NCBI RefSeq assembly: GCF_002002725.1
Contig: NZ_MUNW01000031.1
Location: forward strand, 1 to 64,000
Length of the DNA: 64,000 nt
Origin: Sinorhizobium sp. A49
Lineage (GTDB): Bacteria; Pseudomonadota; Alphaproteobacteria; Rhizobiales; Rhizobiaceae
Direction: 5' to 3'
Positions 9,042-17,829 of this stretch are shown piece after piece; position 1 is the first letter of the stretch, and every line of letters starts with the position of its first letter. The notes beneath the pieces are model-generated. The model saw nothing but the letters and a program-made list of their open reading frames with translations, ran no database searches and was not told the DNA's origin. Made by a program: the position numbers and the translations under genes.

Positions 9042-10514
9042 TTGACTGATCTTCTGGGCGGCATAGCGGGCAATACTCCGGCACGGGAGCGGCACCTTGA
9101 TCCGGCAACGCGCGGACGGTGGTTGTCGCCGGGCATATGGTTCCACCGGCAGACCTTGTCTGTCCAGTTTCTGCTCGCAAGCAGCGTGCTTATCCTTGTT
9201 GCTGCGGCGGTCGCCGGCTATCTGATTTCGGAAGAGGTTTCCAAGAACGCCGCCCATGACCGGGCGGCATCGACGGCACTTTTCATGCAGAGTATCCTGG
9301 AGCCGATGGCCCAGGAGCTGGACCAGGCGAAGGAACTGTCGCCGGCGACGATCGTGAAACTCGACCACCTCTTCGCCGACGAGCAATTCCGCAGCCGCTT
9401 TCCCTATTTCGAGCTCTGGCGCCCGGACGGGACTGTGGCCTATTCCACATCCAGGCAGTTGATCGGTCGCCGGTTCAATCCGCCGGCGGGGCTCGTGCGG
9501 GCCTTAGGCGGCGAGGTTGCCGCCGACTATGCCGACCTGAGCGCCGGTGAGCACACGCTTCGCCATTTCAGCACGCGCTATCTGGAAATCTATAGCCCGG
9601 TGCGTCGCGCCGACAGCGCGGCGATCGTCGCGGTTGCCGAGGTGCATGAGGATACCGAGCTTCTGCACCAGGAAATCTTCGAGGTGCGACTCAGCAGCTG
9701 GATCATCGTCGCCGGCGCCTCCGCCCTGATCATGCTTGGCCTGTTCGGCATCGTGCATCGCGGCAGCGCAACAATCGAGCGCCAACGCCAGAAGCTCGAA
9801 CAGCGTGCCGACGAGGCCGAGCGGGTGTCTGAAGAAATCCGTATTCTGCGCGACCGCGCGCGCTTGGCCTCTCTGCGATTGACAGATTTCAACGAGAAGC
9901 TGACCCGCGGCATCGGCGCCGATCTTCACGACGGACCGGCACAGCTCATCGGCTTTGCCGTCCTGCAGATCGAACCGGCGCGCCGCGCCAAAACCAAGGG
10001 AGAGCGGGAGCAATCGCTGGAAGCGATCACCCGGACCCTGGAGGAGGCGCTGCGCGAAATCCGCATGATCGCCCGCTCGCTGCTTTTGCCCGACATCGAC
10101 AGGCTCAACCTTGAGCAAGTCGTCGCGCGCGCCGTCAAGTTGCACGAAGCGCGCACGGCCACGACCGTGCGCGTCGAGACGGCTGCCGCCCGCATCGCCC
10201 TTCCGACCGTCATCAAGACCTGCGCCTACCGCTTCGTCCAGGAGGGGCTCAACAACGCCCACCGTCATGCCTCCGGCAACGATCAACAGGTGACCTGCCG
10301 CATCGATGGTGCGCTCTTGACGCTGAGCGTGCGTGACGGCGGAAGGCGTCCGGGCGAACCTGCCCCACAAGGGACAGGCGACAGCGGACTTGGCATCCAC
10401 GGTCTGCGCCAGCGGGTCGAAAGCCTCGGCGGCACGCTGGAGTTCGAACCGGGGCCGGCAGGGGCGGTATTGACGATGACGCTCGATCTTGGAGGGGGCA
10501 TGCTTGATGAGTGA
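9042..10514 (+). CDS. Sensor histidine kinase, HisKA_3 (NarX/DegS-like) family
   Basis: About 490 residues. I prefer the TTG at 9042 because AAGGAGGG lies 11 nt upstream; in-frame ATGs at 8913 and 8961 lack a comparable site. Two membrane helices (~42-63 and ~220-240) flank a ~150-residue periplasmic sensor region of no family I recognise. The H-box DLHDGPAQ has the phospho-acceptor His at ~296. The N-box QEGLNNAHRHA (~400) and glycine-rich GLGIHGLRQR complete the ATPase domain. It would sense a periplasmic signal and phosphorylate the regulator encoded next, whose start overlaps its stop by 8 nt (ATGAGTGA). It is divergent from the RTX peroxidase gene, which makes that gene a candidate target. 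Confidence 0.9.
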   Translation: MTDLLGGIAGNTPARERHLDPATRGRWLSPGIWFHRQTLSVQFLLASSVLILVAAAVAGYLISEEVSKNAAHDRAASTALFMQSILEPMAQELDQAKELSPATIVKLDHLFADEQFRSRFPYFELWRPDGTVAYSTSRQLIGRRFNPPAGLVRALGGEVAADYADLSAGEHTLRHFSTRYLEIYSPVRRADSAAIVAVAEVHEDTELLHQEIFEVRLSSWIIVAGASALIMLGLFGIVHRGSATIERQRQKLEQRADEAERVSEEIRILRDRARLASLRLTDFNEKLTRGIGADLHDGPAQLIGFAVLQIEPARRAKTKGEREQSLEAITRTLEEALREIRMIARSLLLPDIDRLNLEQVVARAVKLHEARTATTVRVETAAARIALPTVIKTCAYRFVQEGLNNAHRHASGNDQQVTCRIDGALLTLSVRDGGRRPGEPAPQGTGDSGLGIHGLRQRVESLGGTLEFEPGPAGAVLTMTLDLGGGMLDE

Positions 10515-11166
10515 AACGACCTCGGTCATCGTCGTCGACGATCACTCCCTGTTTCGCATGGGCGTGCTGCAGGCGCTGCGGCTGGAGGAGGGGCTTTCGG
10601 TGATCGGCGAGGGCGGCTCGAAGGCGGAAGCGCTCGGCCTCGTCGAGCGCCTGTCGCCCGATGTGGCATTGCTCGACATCTCCATGCCGGGCAACGGCAT
10701 CGAGGCTGCGCGCCATATTACCGGCCGATGGCCCGACACCAAGGTCGTGATGCTGACCGTCTCGGAGGAGGACGACGATGTGCTGGAGGCGCTGGACGCC
10801 GGGGCGGCAGGCTACGTCTTGAAGGGCACGCCGGCACCGGAGCTGGTCGCAGCCATCGTCGCCGTCGCTGAGGGACGGTCCTATATGTCCCCCAATCTCG
10901 GCATGCGGCTTTTCGGCGTTATTCGCAACAGAACCGAGGAGCACAAGGCCGGCAAGCTGATCGATGCGCTTTCGCCCAAGGAAGAGATCGTCTTCCGCCT
11001 GCTCGGTCGCGGCTATACCAATCGCGCGATTGCCGAGGAAATGGGTGTCCAGATCAAGACCGTCAAGTTCCATGTCAGCCGGCTCTTGGTGAAGCTCGGA
11101 ACGAAGAACCGGGTTGAAGCAGCGCTGATGGCGCAGCGGCATTTGAGCAATCCGGGAAAGCAGTGA
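10507..11166 (+). CDS. Response regulator, NarL/FixJ family with LuxR-type HTH
   Basis: The protein begins at MSETTSVIVVDDHS and has about 219 residues. The receiver domain has the acidic pair DD at 11-12, the phospho-acceptor D57 in LLDISMPG, and the conserved Lys in YVLKGTP. A linker leads to a C-terminal LuxR-type helix-turn-helix (LSPKEEIVFRLLGRGYTNRAIAEE, VKFHVSRLLVKL). The gene overlaps the kinase gene by 8 nt, so the two are translationally coupled and form a cognate pair. Its regulon is unknown; the divergently transcribed peroxidase operon is the obvious first candidate. Confidence 0.93.
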   Translation: MSETTSVIVVDDHSLFRMGVLQALRLEEGLSVIGEGGSKAEALGLVERLSPDVALLDISMPGNGIEAARHITGRWPDTKVVMLTVSEEDDDVLEALDAGAAGYVLKGTPAPELVAAIVAVAEGRSYMSPNLGMRLFGVIRNRTEEHKAGKLIDALSPKEEIVFRLLGRGYTNRAIAEEMGVQIKTVKFHVSRLLVKLGTKNRVEAALMAQRHLSNPGKQ

Positions 11167-11349
11167 CGGCGTTCGAGCGGGCTGTCCGTTCGGCCTTGCG
11201 CCACGTGCGACCTGTCGCACATACTGCTACCAAGCGGCTGCAGCGGACCGGTTCGGTGCAGCACAACGCATAAGCCCGTTTGCCCTTCGCTACGCGACCT
11301 TGCTTCGGTCCTGTTGCCCTCCGATCCAGGCCTTTCCGGCGATCGGGAG

Positions 11350-11541
11350 GGAGATGCCCGTCGCCTTTTCGAAGACTGCGAGCATTTCCGGAGAAATGCA
11401 GCCGGCCGATGCGCTGATGCGCAGTTCACCCGAGCTCGATTGGGCAGCCGCGCTGTGCGCGAAGAACGGCGCGCAGGCGCGCAAGGCCAATGCGCCGCTC
11501 AGGATTGTGCGCGCTTGAGGTTGAAGGAATGTCTCGTTGTC
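11350..11541 (-). pseudogene. Remnant of an exported solute-binding protein (N-terminal part only)
   Basis: The minus strand encodes a signal-peptide-like stretch (RTILSGALALRACAPFF...SAAAQ) followed by SGELRISASAGCISPEMLAVFEKATGI. This reads like the N-terminus of a periplasmic ABC solute-binding protein of the spermidine/putrescine type. No start codon or ribosome site precedes it in frame, and resemblance stops after ~64 residues, with a stop near 11290. I therefore call it a decayed fragment. The remainder of the 11167-11679 gap holds nothing I can support. Confidence 0.35.
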
Positions 11542-11679
11542 GCCGGCTTGTGTTGCACCTTGGTGGCACGCTCCTGAATTTGGGCCTGATCCGAAAACCG
11601 CGGATGAGTTTGCAGGCGGCGAGGAGCACCTGGGTGTAACAGTTGGACGACAGGAAACCCGACGGCACGGCGGAAGCGA

Positions 11680-12531
11680 TTACACCTCGTCGCGATTGCG
11701 CTTCGCCGCCGCGTGCTCGACCGGCGGCAGCCGGTACATGGCCGCCGCGATGTCGCGCTGCTCGGGTATGATCTGCTCGTGATCGCTGGGCAGAAGCACG
11801 GCAACGTCCGTGAGACCGAGATCGGCCAGTTGATAGGGTGTGCCGTGACCATATTCCAGATGGCCGCGGCCGATGATGCCGACGACGAGCGCGCCGCCAT
11901 CACCATGCGCCTCGGCGATGTTGCAGGCAAAGGCGCGATCCCAGGTCTGCTGCGCCCGAACGAAGCGGTCGAAGGCCGAGTCCTCAGCCGAAGTGGCTTT
12001 CCGTGCCGGCGATCCGCCGCCGGTGATATGGAACAGATACTGCCGATAGGCCGATGTCGCAGGCTTTGCCGGGGTGACGCCGTCACGGTCTTCGGGGGCG
12101 ATCGCCTCCCAACCGAGCTTGCCCACCTCTGTCACCAGCGGCCGCCGGCAATTCAACGCCTTCATCGGGATCCTGAACTGCCGGCAGAAATCGAAGATCG
12201 GCATGTAGAGATCGGCCGGAAAACCCCAGACGGCTTGCCAGCCGACCTTGTCCAGAAACTCCGCATTGGAAAGGTCCCCCGCCACCCACGCGTCGAGAAC
12301 CGGTTGGGTGCTGCGCGGAAACATCTCGAAGCCGACGACAAGGTTGGCATTGTGGGCGTAGAGGCCGGCCGTGACGTGAAGCTGCCAGCGATGAATGTCG
12401 TAGCGATCATGCGTCTCGCCGAGAAGCACCGCCTGCTTGCTGGACAGGTGGTTCATCAGGTCGTTGTGGCGGATTTCTTCGCCGGTCGAGGGCACGATCC
12501 ATGTGCCCGGCTTGTGTTCGATTGCAGTCAA
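11680..12531 (-). CDS. ChaN-like haem-binding family protein (DUF399)
   Basis: 283 residues, last gene of a four-gene minus-strand operon, 14 nt after the HemS-like gene. It carries the family's signature LLGETHDRYDIHRWQ near the N-terminus and GRGHLEYGHGTPYQL near the C-terminus. ChaN proteins bind haem at a dimer interface and are tied to iron acquisition. Unlike classic ChaN lipoproteins it has no visible signal peptide or lipobox, so a cytoplasmic haem or iron-handling role is possible. Its place after a TonB receptor, an ABC protein and a HemS/ChuX-like protein supports haem handling; the exact reaction is unknown. Confidence 0.8.
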   Translation of the reverse strand: MTAIEHKPGTWIVPSTGEEIRHNDLMNHLSSKQAVLLGETHDRYDIHRWQLHVTAGLYAHNANLVVGFEMFPRSTQPVLDAWVAGDLSNAEFLDKVGWQAVWGFPADLYMPIFDFCRQFRIPMKALNCRRPLVTEVGKLGWEAIAPEDRDGVTPAKPATSAYRQYLFHITGGGSPARKATSAEDSAFDRFVRAQQTWDRAFACNIAEAHGDGGALVVGIIGRGHLEYGHGTPYQLADLGLTDVAVLLPSDHEQIIPEQRDIAAAMYRLPPVEHAAAKRNRDEV

Positions 12532-12545
12532 CGCCGTATCCTCGA

Positions 12546-13277
12546 TCAGTTGGCCGGGCGAAACGCCGCGGCGGTCTTGGCGCGAAGGGTGAGCCCGGTG
12601 GGGCGATCGTCCTTGCCGTATGCGACAAGCACGACCTCATCTTCGGTCGCCTCTTCCTGCCAGCGCGAGACGGTGCCGCCGAGCAGATGAAGATGGAAGT
12701 CTGAGGTCATCACATTGATGAAGCCCATTGCGGGGCTCACCTTCGGGACGACGCCACTCCAGCGCTGGGAAATGCCGGGCTGATCGAAGGCGATGACGAT
12801 GGTCTCAGCAGAAGCCAGTGCCGCATTGAGTGGCACGAGGCCAGGATCATCCGCGGCGACTTCGGCTCGTTCGGTTCTTTCTGCCTTTGGCCGCTCAACC
12901 GGGTCGACCTCGGTCGGAAGACCGGCAAGTGCGGTCTCGAACGGTTCGAGGCCGCCGAAGCCGACGACGCTGAAGACGGGTTCCCCATCGGCGCCGTTGA
13001 AATCGATCCGCGGATAGACCTGATTCTGCATGATGCTCGACGTGTCGATGACGACAGTCGAAACGAGCCGCGGATCGAGGCGGCTGTCGTGATCCTGTCC
13101 CAGACAGACGAGGAAGGCGCCGTCATCTTCGACACGTTCGACCGGGCCTATGCGCTCGTGGGTGACGCCATTGCGCTTGCCGATGATCATCAGCTTGCCG
13201 ATATCGGGCAGTCGGCGCACGACCGTTTCCGGTGTCTCGAGAACGAAGCGGCGGGTTGCGGTAGCAGGATCTGTCAT
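12546..13277 (-). CDS. HemS/ChuX-like haem utilisation protein
   Basis: 243 residues starting MTDPATATRRF. Residues ~15-110 follow the HemS/ChuX/HutX pattern: LPDIGKLMIIGKRNGVTHER, then a short strand region, RLVSTVVI, and IDFNGADGEPVFSVVGFGG. In that family the domain binds haem in the cytosol, either as a carrier or for breakdown. The second half (~135-243, with HLHLLGGTVSRWQEE) looks like a diverged second domain. It lies 44 nt after the ABC gene and 14 nt before the ChaN-like gene. Family assignment rests on motif reading, so function as carrier versus degrading enzyme is open. Confidence 0.68.
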   Translation of the reverse strand: MTDPATATRRFVLETPETVVRRLPDIGKLMIIGKRNGVTHERIGPVERVEDDGAFLVCLGQDHDSRLDPRLVSTVVIDTSSIMQNQVYPRIDFNGADGEPVFSVVGFGGLEPFETALAGLPTEVDPVERPKAERTERAEVAADDPGLVPLNAALASAETIVIAFDQPGISQRWSGVVPKVSPAMGFINVMTSDFHLHLLGGTVSRWQEEATEDEVVLVAYGKDDRPTGLTLRAKTAAAFRPAN

Positions 13278-13321
13278 GTGTTGTCTCGCTGTTGCGGAAG
13301 GGAACGGGATAGGTGGTGTTG

Positions 13322-15022
13322 CTAAGCGGCGGCCAGGGCTTGTGTCGGCATCAGATCGATGGCCCGGATATCGAAGGACATCTGCGGCGCGCGATGGGCG
13401 ATCAGGATCAGTGCGGTCTGGGGCAGGCGGTGCCGGACGAGTGACAGGAGTTTCGCCTCGGCCGCGGCGTCGAGCGCGCTGGTCGCCTCGTCAAGGATCG
13501 CCCAGCGCGGCGCGTGTACCAGCAGGCGGGCGATCGCCAGTCGCTGCAGCTCTCCGCCGGACAGCCCTTCGGGCGTTTCGAGACCGGCTGCCCCGTTATC
13601 GGCCAAACGCTGCTCCAGTCCGACGTCGCAAAGTGCAGCGCGGACCTGCTCCTCGCCGAAACATTCGACCGTCGATGGGTAGGCGGCCGCTTCGACCAGC
13701 GTGCCAAGTGGCAGGTAAGGCTTTTGCGGCAGGAACATCCAGCCTTCCAGCGGCCGCCTGATCTCGCCGGTGCCATGTGGCCAGAGGCCGGCAACGGCTT
13801 TCATCAAGGTGGTCTTTCCAATGCCGGACGGACCGCGCAGCCATACGCATTCGCCAGCGTTCACTTTCAGGTTCTCGATGGCCAGAAGGTTGCGCCCATC
13901 CGGCGTGTCGAGCGAAAGCTTGTCAAGCTGAACGCCATCGCCGCGCTCTGTGTGGTTGATACGTGTTTCCCGGCCGGCGCTTGCGGTTGCCGACTCCATG
14001 AAACTATCCAGGCGCGAGGCGGTGGCGACGAGGTCGGCGAGATCGCGATAGGAGAAGATGAACCAGGAAAGCGTGGTCACGACCTGTGAGAAGGCGGTGC
14101 TCAACTGCATGAGGCCGCCAAATGCGACATGGCCCGCGAGATAACCCGGCAGCGCGACAAAGAGCGGTATCCTCAGCACGGAGTGGTTGAACGGATAGGT
14201 GAAGCCGCCGAGGATCAGCTCGCGGGTGATCAGCTTCTTCCAGTTGGCCGCAAGCGCGTCGAAGCGGGCACGGAATATCCGCTTCTCGGCGTCTTCTCCG
14301 TCGGACAGCGCAACCTCGTCGAAGCTCGTGCGCCACCTGGCCATCGCATAGCGGAAGTCGGCCTCGCGGTGTTGCTGCTCGGAGAAAAGGCCCTTGAGCG
14401 GTCTGCCGAGCAGATGCGTCAGCCCGCTGCTAACAGCAACATAGAGAAACGCCGCCCAGACCATGTAGTGCGGTATTTCGAGGTCGATGCCGATGAAGGC
14501 AAGAGACAGGGGAAAGTCGGATAGGCTCCAGAGGATGGCAACGAAGGAAACGAGGCCGACCACGCGAGAGATGAGATCGAGGGTCTCGCTGAGCAGACCG
14601 CTGACAAACAAACGGCAATCCTCCGCGATGCGCTGATCCGGGTTGTCTATCCTGTCGGTCTTGGCCTGCGCCAGATGCCAGAAGGCCTTGTTGGCGGTCC
14701 AGCGGTCGATGGCGATGTCCGTCAGTGTCCGGCGCCAGCGGATTTCGAGAATCTTGCGCAGATATTCTGCCAGCAGATGCCGTGCCGAATTCAAGGCGAT
14801 GATGACGGCAAAGATGCCGATCTGCCTCAAGACCTCAGGTGCATCGACCTTTTCGACCGCCGAATAGAATGCCCCGGTCCATTCGACCAGGCGCACGCTG
14901 GCATAGACGCTGCCGAGCGTCAGCGCGGTGATGAGCAGGAACAGCGCCAGATTGATCTTGCCGCCGGGCGAGCGGACGCAGAGGCCGATGAGGCGCTGGA
15001 ATTGACCGGCGATCTTGAACAT
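13322..15022 (-). CDS. ABC transporter permease/ATPase, YddA/SbmA-like (COG4178 type)
   Basis: 566 residues from MFKIAGQFQRL; AGGAGCGCAGC precedes this ATG, whereas the longer frame overlaps the receptor gene. The N-terminal ~330 residues form a fused membrane domain of the ABC_membrane_2 / SbmA_BacA type. The ATPase domain has Walker A GPSGIGKTT, Q-loop FLPQKPYLP, signature LSGGELQRLAIARLL, Walker B with AILDEATSALD, and the H-loop LILIAHR. Relatives move peptides, vitamin B12 or related compounds across the inner membrane. It sits 64 nt after a TonB haem-type receptor and before haem-binding proteins. A role in haem, haem-peptide or siderophore traffic is likely but inferred; no periplasmic binding protein is present. 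Confidence 0.87.
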   Translation of the reverse strand: MFKIAGQFQRLIGLCVRSPGGKINLALFLLITALTLGSVYASVRLVEWTGAFYSAVEKVDAPEVLRQIGIFAVIIALNSARHLLAEYLRKILEIRWRRTLTDIAIDRWTANKAFWHLAQAKTDRIDNPDQRIAEDCRLFVSGLLSETLDLISRVVGLVSFVAILWSLSDFPLSLAFIGIDLEIPHYMVWAAFLYVAVSSGLTHLLGRPLKGLFSEQQHREADFRYAMARWRTSFDEVALSDGEDAEKRIFRARFDALAANWKKLITRELILGGFTYPFNHSVLRIPLFVALPGYLAGHVAFGGLMQLSTAFSQVVTTLSWFIFSYRDLADLVATASRLDSFMESATASAGRETRINHTERGDGVQLDKLSLDTPDGRNLLAIENLKVNAGECVWLRGPSGIGKTTLMKAVAGLWPHGTGEIRRPLEGWMFLPQKPYLPLGTLVEAAAYPSTVECFGEEQVRAALCDVGLEQRLADNGAAGLETPEGLSGGELQRLAIARLLVHAPRWAILDEATSALDAAAEAKLLSLVRHRLPQTALILIAHRAPQMSFDIRAIDLMPTQALAAA

Positions 15023-15086
15023 GCTGCGCTCCTGCGTTGGATAGGGAGGCATGCGCGGCGGTTGCCGCGCATGCCTTGCTCTTCGA

Positions 15087-17405
15087 TCAGAAGCGCACCG
15101 TGGCGCCGATCTTGAACACCCGGCCCGGAGCGGTCTGCAGCTCGAGCGGATTGACGTTGGCTGTGGCGACGGATGCGGCGACGCGATCATAGCCGGTGAG
15201 CGTGTTGGGGAAGTAGCGGCGATCGAAGATGTTCTCGATACCTGCGGTCAACTCGACGTTTTCCCTTGGCGTCCACTTCGCATAGGCATCGAAGACGGCG
15301 TAGCCTGGAACGAGGTAGTCTGCAGGATCGCTGTTCTGCGTGCGTCCCGCCGCGAACGTGCCGAAGACTTCGAACTGAAGGCCGTAATCCGGCAGTTCAT
15401 GTTTGAGGCCGAGGACGGCTGTGAGCGGCGTTGCCCCATCGAAGGCCGTGGTTGCGGCCCCGGCAGATGTGCGCTGACGCCCCTTGGTCCAGGTGATGTT
15501 CGCCGATGCTGTCGTGTCGTCGAGAACTTCGTATTCGCCGCCGAACTCGATCCCCCACAACGCCACGTCTTCGACGTTGTTGGACGTGTAACCTACGACC
15601 GGGACGCCGCCAGGACCCGTGACGGTGATGGGTTGAAAGCCGCGAATGAAGTTCGTGTAGTCGGCATAAAAAGTTGCGACGGTGAAATAGCCGCGATCCA
15701 ACTCGCCACGGAAGCCGATTTCATAGCTGTCGACTGATTCCGGCTTCAGGTCCGGATTAGGCACGAGCGAACTGCCCGTGAACAGGTCGACGCTGGATTG
15801 GAAGAGCTGCGCCGAGGTCGGCATCTTGAAGCCCTCGCCATAGGAGGCATAGGCCGAATAGGTGTCATCGAATTTGTAGATGGCGCCAACCCGCTTGAGG
15901 AGCTCGGTGTTCTCCTGCTTTTGCGGGCGGAAACCCGGTAGGCCCGGATAGCTGGCGTCACCCGTCGGATCGATCGAGTAGTGCGCAAGACGAACACCGG
16001 GATTGACGGTCAGCTGGCCGTCTAGAAACGCGATGCTGTCCTCAAGGTAGAAGTCGGCGCGCTCGGTGTCGACGCGTGGGAAGCTGAAGCCCTGGTTGAT
16101 CGCCGTGGTCGTCGTGCCCGTCAGCGAATTGTAAGTCGTATTGATGCCGGCGTAGTCACCCTTGGTGCGGTCACCGTCAAAGCCGTAGGTCAACGTGTGG
16201 TGCGTGGACCCCAGATCGAAGGATGACTTCATCTGGATGTCCGCTTCAAAGAAGTCTTCGCTGTAATTGCGATACTGGTCATGCAGTTGGATGCGGTTGG
16301 AGTAGACCCGGCGCTGCCGGCTATCGGTCTCGCGCTTCTGCGGGGACCATGAAAGGTTCCAGTTGACGCTGTCGAGCCACACTGCGCCGACCTGCCAATC
16401 ATGTTCGAGCGAAATGCGCTTGCGGCTCATCTCCAGGTCGCGAACATAAGGGTCGTTCACATAGGCCGTCGTCGATGGGATCCCGGTGGTGGAGGCCGAC
16501 ATGTCATAGAGTTGCAGCACTCGCGTGTCGCGGCCGAAAAGCTCGCCGGTCAGCTTGAACGTATGCTGCGCGTCCGGTGTCCAGACGACCTTGGCAAGCG
16601 CGTTGTCCACGTCGGTGTCGGCGGGGAACAGGCGATCGCAACCGATGGTGAGGCGCGTGCAACCCCAGATGCCGCCATCGGCGCGTGCCTTGCTCAGCTC
16701 CGCTTCGCTTGACGATACCTGGCCGTAGCTGCCTAGGATTTCGATATCGCCAAAGTCGTAGGCGGCGGTGACCTGCTTTCGCCAGCTGTTGTCGGAGCTG
16801 TCGTAACCGGTCTTGAGCTCGAGCGCCCAGGGTTTCGTCGGATCGGTCAACAGGTCCGAGGGGTCAAGCGTCTGGAACATGACGGCACCACCGAGTGCGT
16901 CGGCACCCCACAGCACCGAGTTCGGTCCGCGGACGATCTCGACGGATTTGAAGTTGCTCATATCGAAGAAGTCGCGGCTGCCGTCGGTGATGCTTTCCTG
17001 CACCCGCGAGCCGTCGACCGTCAAAAGTACGCGGTTTCCACCCATGCCGCGTATGGTGAAGCCGCTGAGCTGGCCCCAGGGATTGGTTGCCGAAGTGGAG
17101 CGATTGACGCTGACACCAGGCTCATGGCGAACCAGATCCTGGATGTCGCGGACGTTGTGATCGGTGATCTCCTCGCGGGTGATGACCGAGATCGACTGCG
17201 GCACATCGAGGACCTTCTTCGCTCCGCGCGTCGAGGTGACGACGATGCGCTCGAGCGGCGTTTCTTCCTGCACGCGCCGGGCGGTTTTGTCCTGCGCCTG
17301 GGCATACGCCGGCAGCGCCAATGCCAGGGCGGCGACGCCGGTCAACAGTGCCCGGCGGTGCTTGCTCGCCAGGGTGTGAAGTTCGAATGTTGTTGCAGTC
17401 CCCAT
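15087..17405 (-). CDS. TonB-dependent outer-membrane receptor, haemoglobin/haem family
   Basis: 772 residues. A signal peptide (~1-37, ending around AYAQAQ) is followed by the TonB box region ERIVVTSTRG. The plug domain contains VPQSISVITREEI and the conserved VRGPNSVLWGADALGGAV. The 22-strand barrel ends in an aromatic residue (GATVRF). GFKMPTSAQLFQ followed by NPDLKPESVDSYEIG matches the FRAP/NPNL signature of haem and haemoglobin receptors, although the first motif is degenerate (FKMP). It would import haem or a haem protein's ligand using TonB energy. It is the first gene of the minus-strand operon, and a possible RirA box lies 54 bp upstream. A siderophore substrate cannot be excluded. 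Confidence 0.88.
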   Translation of the reverse strand: MGTATTFELHTLASKHRRALLTGVAALALALPAYAQAQDKTARRVQEETPLERIVVTSTRGAKKVLDVPQSISVITREEITDHNVRDIQDLVRHEPGVSVNRSTSATNPWGQLSGFTIRGMGGNRVLLTVDGSRVQESITDGSRDFFDMSNFKSVEIVRGPNSVLWGADALGGAVMFQTLDPSDLLTDPTKPWALELKTGYDSSDNSWRKQVTAAYDFGDIEILGSYGQVSSSEAELSKARADGGIWGCTRLTIGCDRLFPADTDVDNALAKVVWTPDAQHTFKLTGELFGRDTRVLQLYDMSASTTGIPSTTAYVNDPYVRDLEMSRKRISLEHDWQVGAVWLDSVNWNLSWSPQKRETDSRQRRVYSNRIQLHDQYRNYSEDFFEADIQMKSSFDLGSTHHTLTYGFDGDRTKGDYAGINTTYNSLTGTTTTAINQGFSFPRVDTERADFYLEDSIAFLDGQLTVNPGVRLAHYSIDPTGDASYPGLPGFRPQKQENTELLKRVGAIYKFDDTYSAYASYGEGFKMPTSAQLFQSSVDLFTGSSLVPNPDLKPESVDSYEIGFRGELDRGYFTVATFYADYTNFIRGFQPITVTGPGGVPVVGYTSNNVEDVALWGIEFGGEYEVLDDTTASANITWTKGRQRTSAGAATTAFDGATPLTAVLGLKHELPDYGLQFEVFGTFAAGRTQNSDPADYLVPGYAVFDAYAKWTPRENVELTAGIENIFDRRYFPNTLTGYDRVAASVATANVNPLELQTAPGRVFKIGATVRF

Positions 17406-17458
17406 GCCCGACCCCTCGAGAATTGAATAAAATCAATGCGAGGCCTTGTATTGAAACA

Positions 17459-17473
17459 TGAGTAAAAGAATCA
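17459..17473. promoter_or_regulatory. Candidate IRO box (RirA operator) upstream of the receptor gene
   Basis: TGAGTAAAAGAATCA matches the rhizobial iron-responsive operator TGA-N9-TCA in an AT-rich stretch 54 bp upstream of the receptor start. RirA represses iron-uptake genes in iron-replete Rhizobium and Sinorhizobium. Only six bases are fixed, so chance occurrence is possible; position and context support it. The remainder of the 17406-17829 gap shows no gene. Confidence 0.5.
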
Positions 17474-17829
17474 AGTTAAAATATGACATGTCCCGTTTTG
17501 TCGCACGTCATGTCGCATTTCGACTGCTGGCAAGCAGCGCCAGCAGGCAACGACATAGCGTTGGAAGGCGAGCTCGAAACGGTGGCAAACAAGGGGGTCG
17601 CGCTTATCCTTGCGCGCAGATTCGGATGGTTCGCGAACGAAACCATCGACAGCAGAGTCTTCACGGGCTGCGACGGTTTGACCCGTGGGAACGAGGGCAG
17701 CAAGGCTTAGGAATGTTGTGATCTTGGAGGATGGTCGGTTGAATCCTTGTCGGCGTTGGACCATGTCTGCAACTCCCGATCGAAGAACGGCCGCACCGGG
17801 AAGCTTCCCAGTATCGGCCAATTGGAGTT

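Noticed and set aside
9504-10529. Minus-strand frame of 341 codons opposite the sensor kinase
   Set aside because: Shadow of the kinase gene, which has clear H- and N-box motifs.
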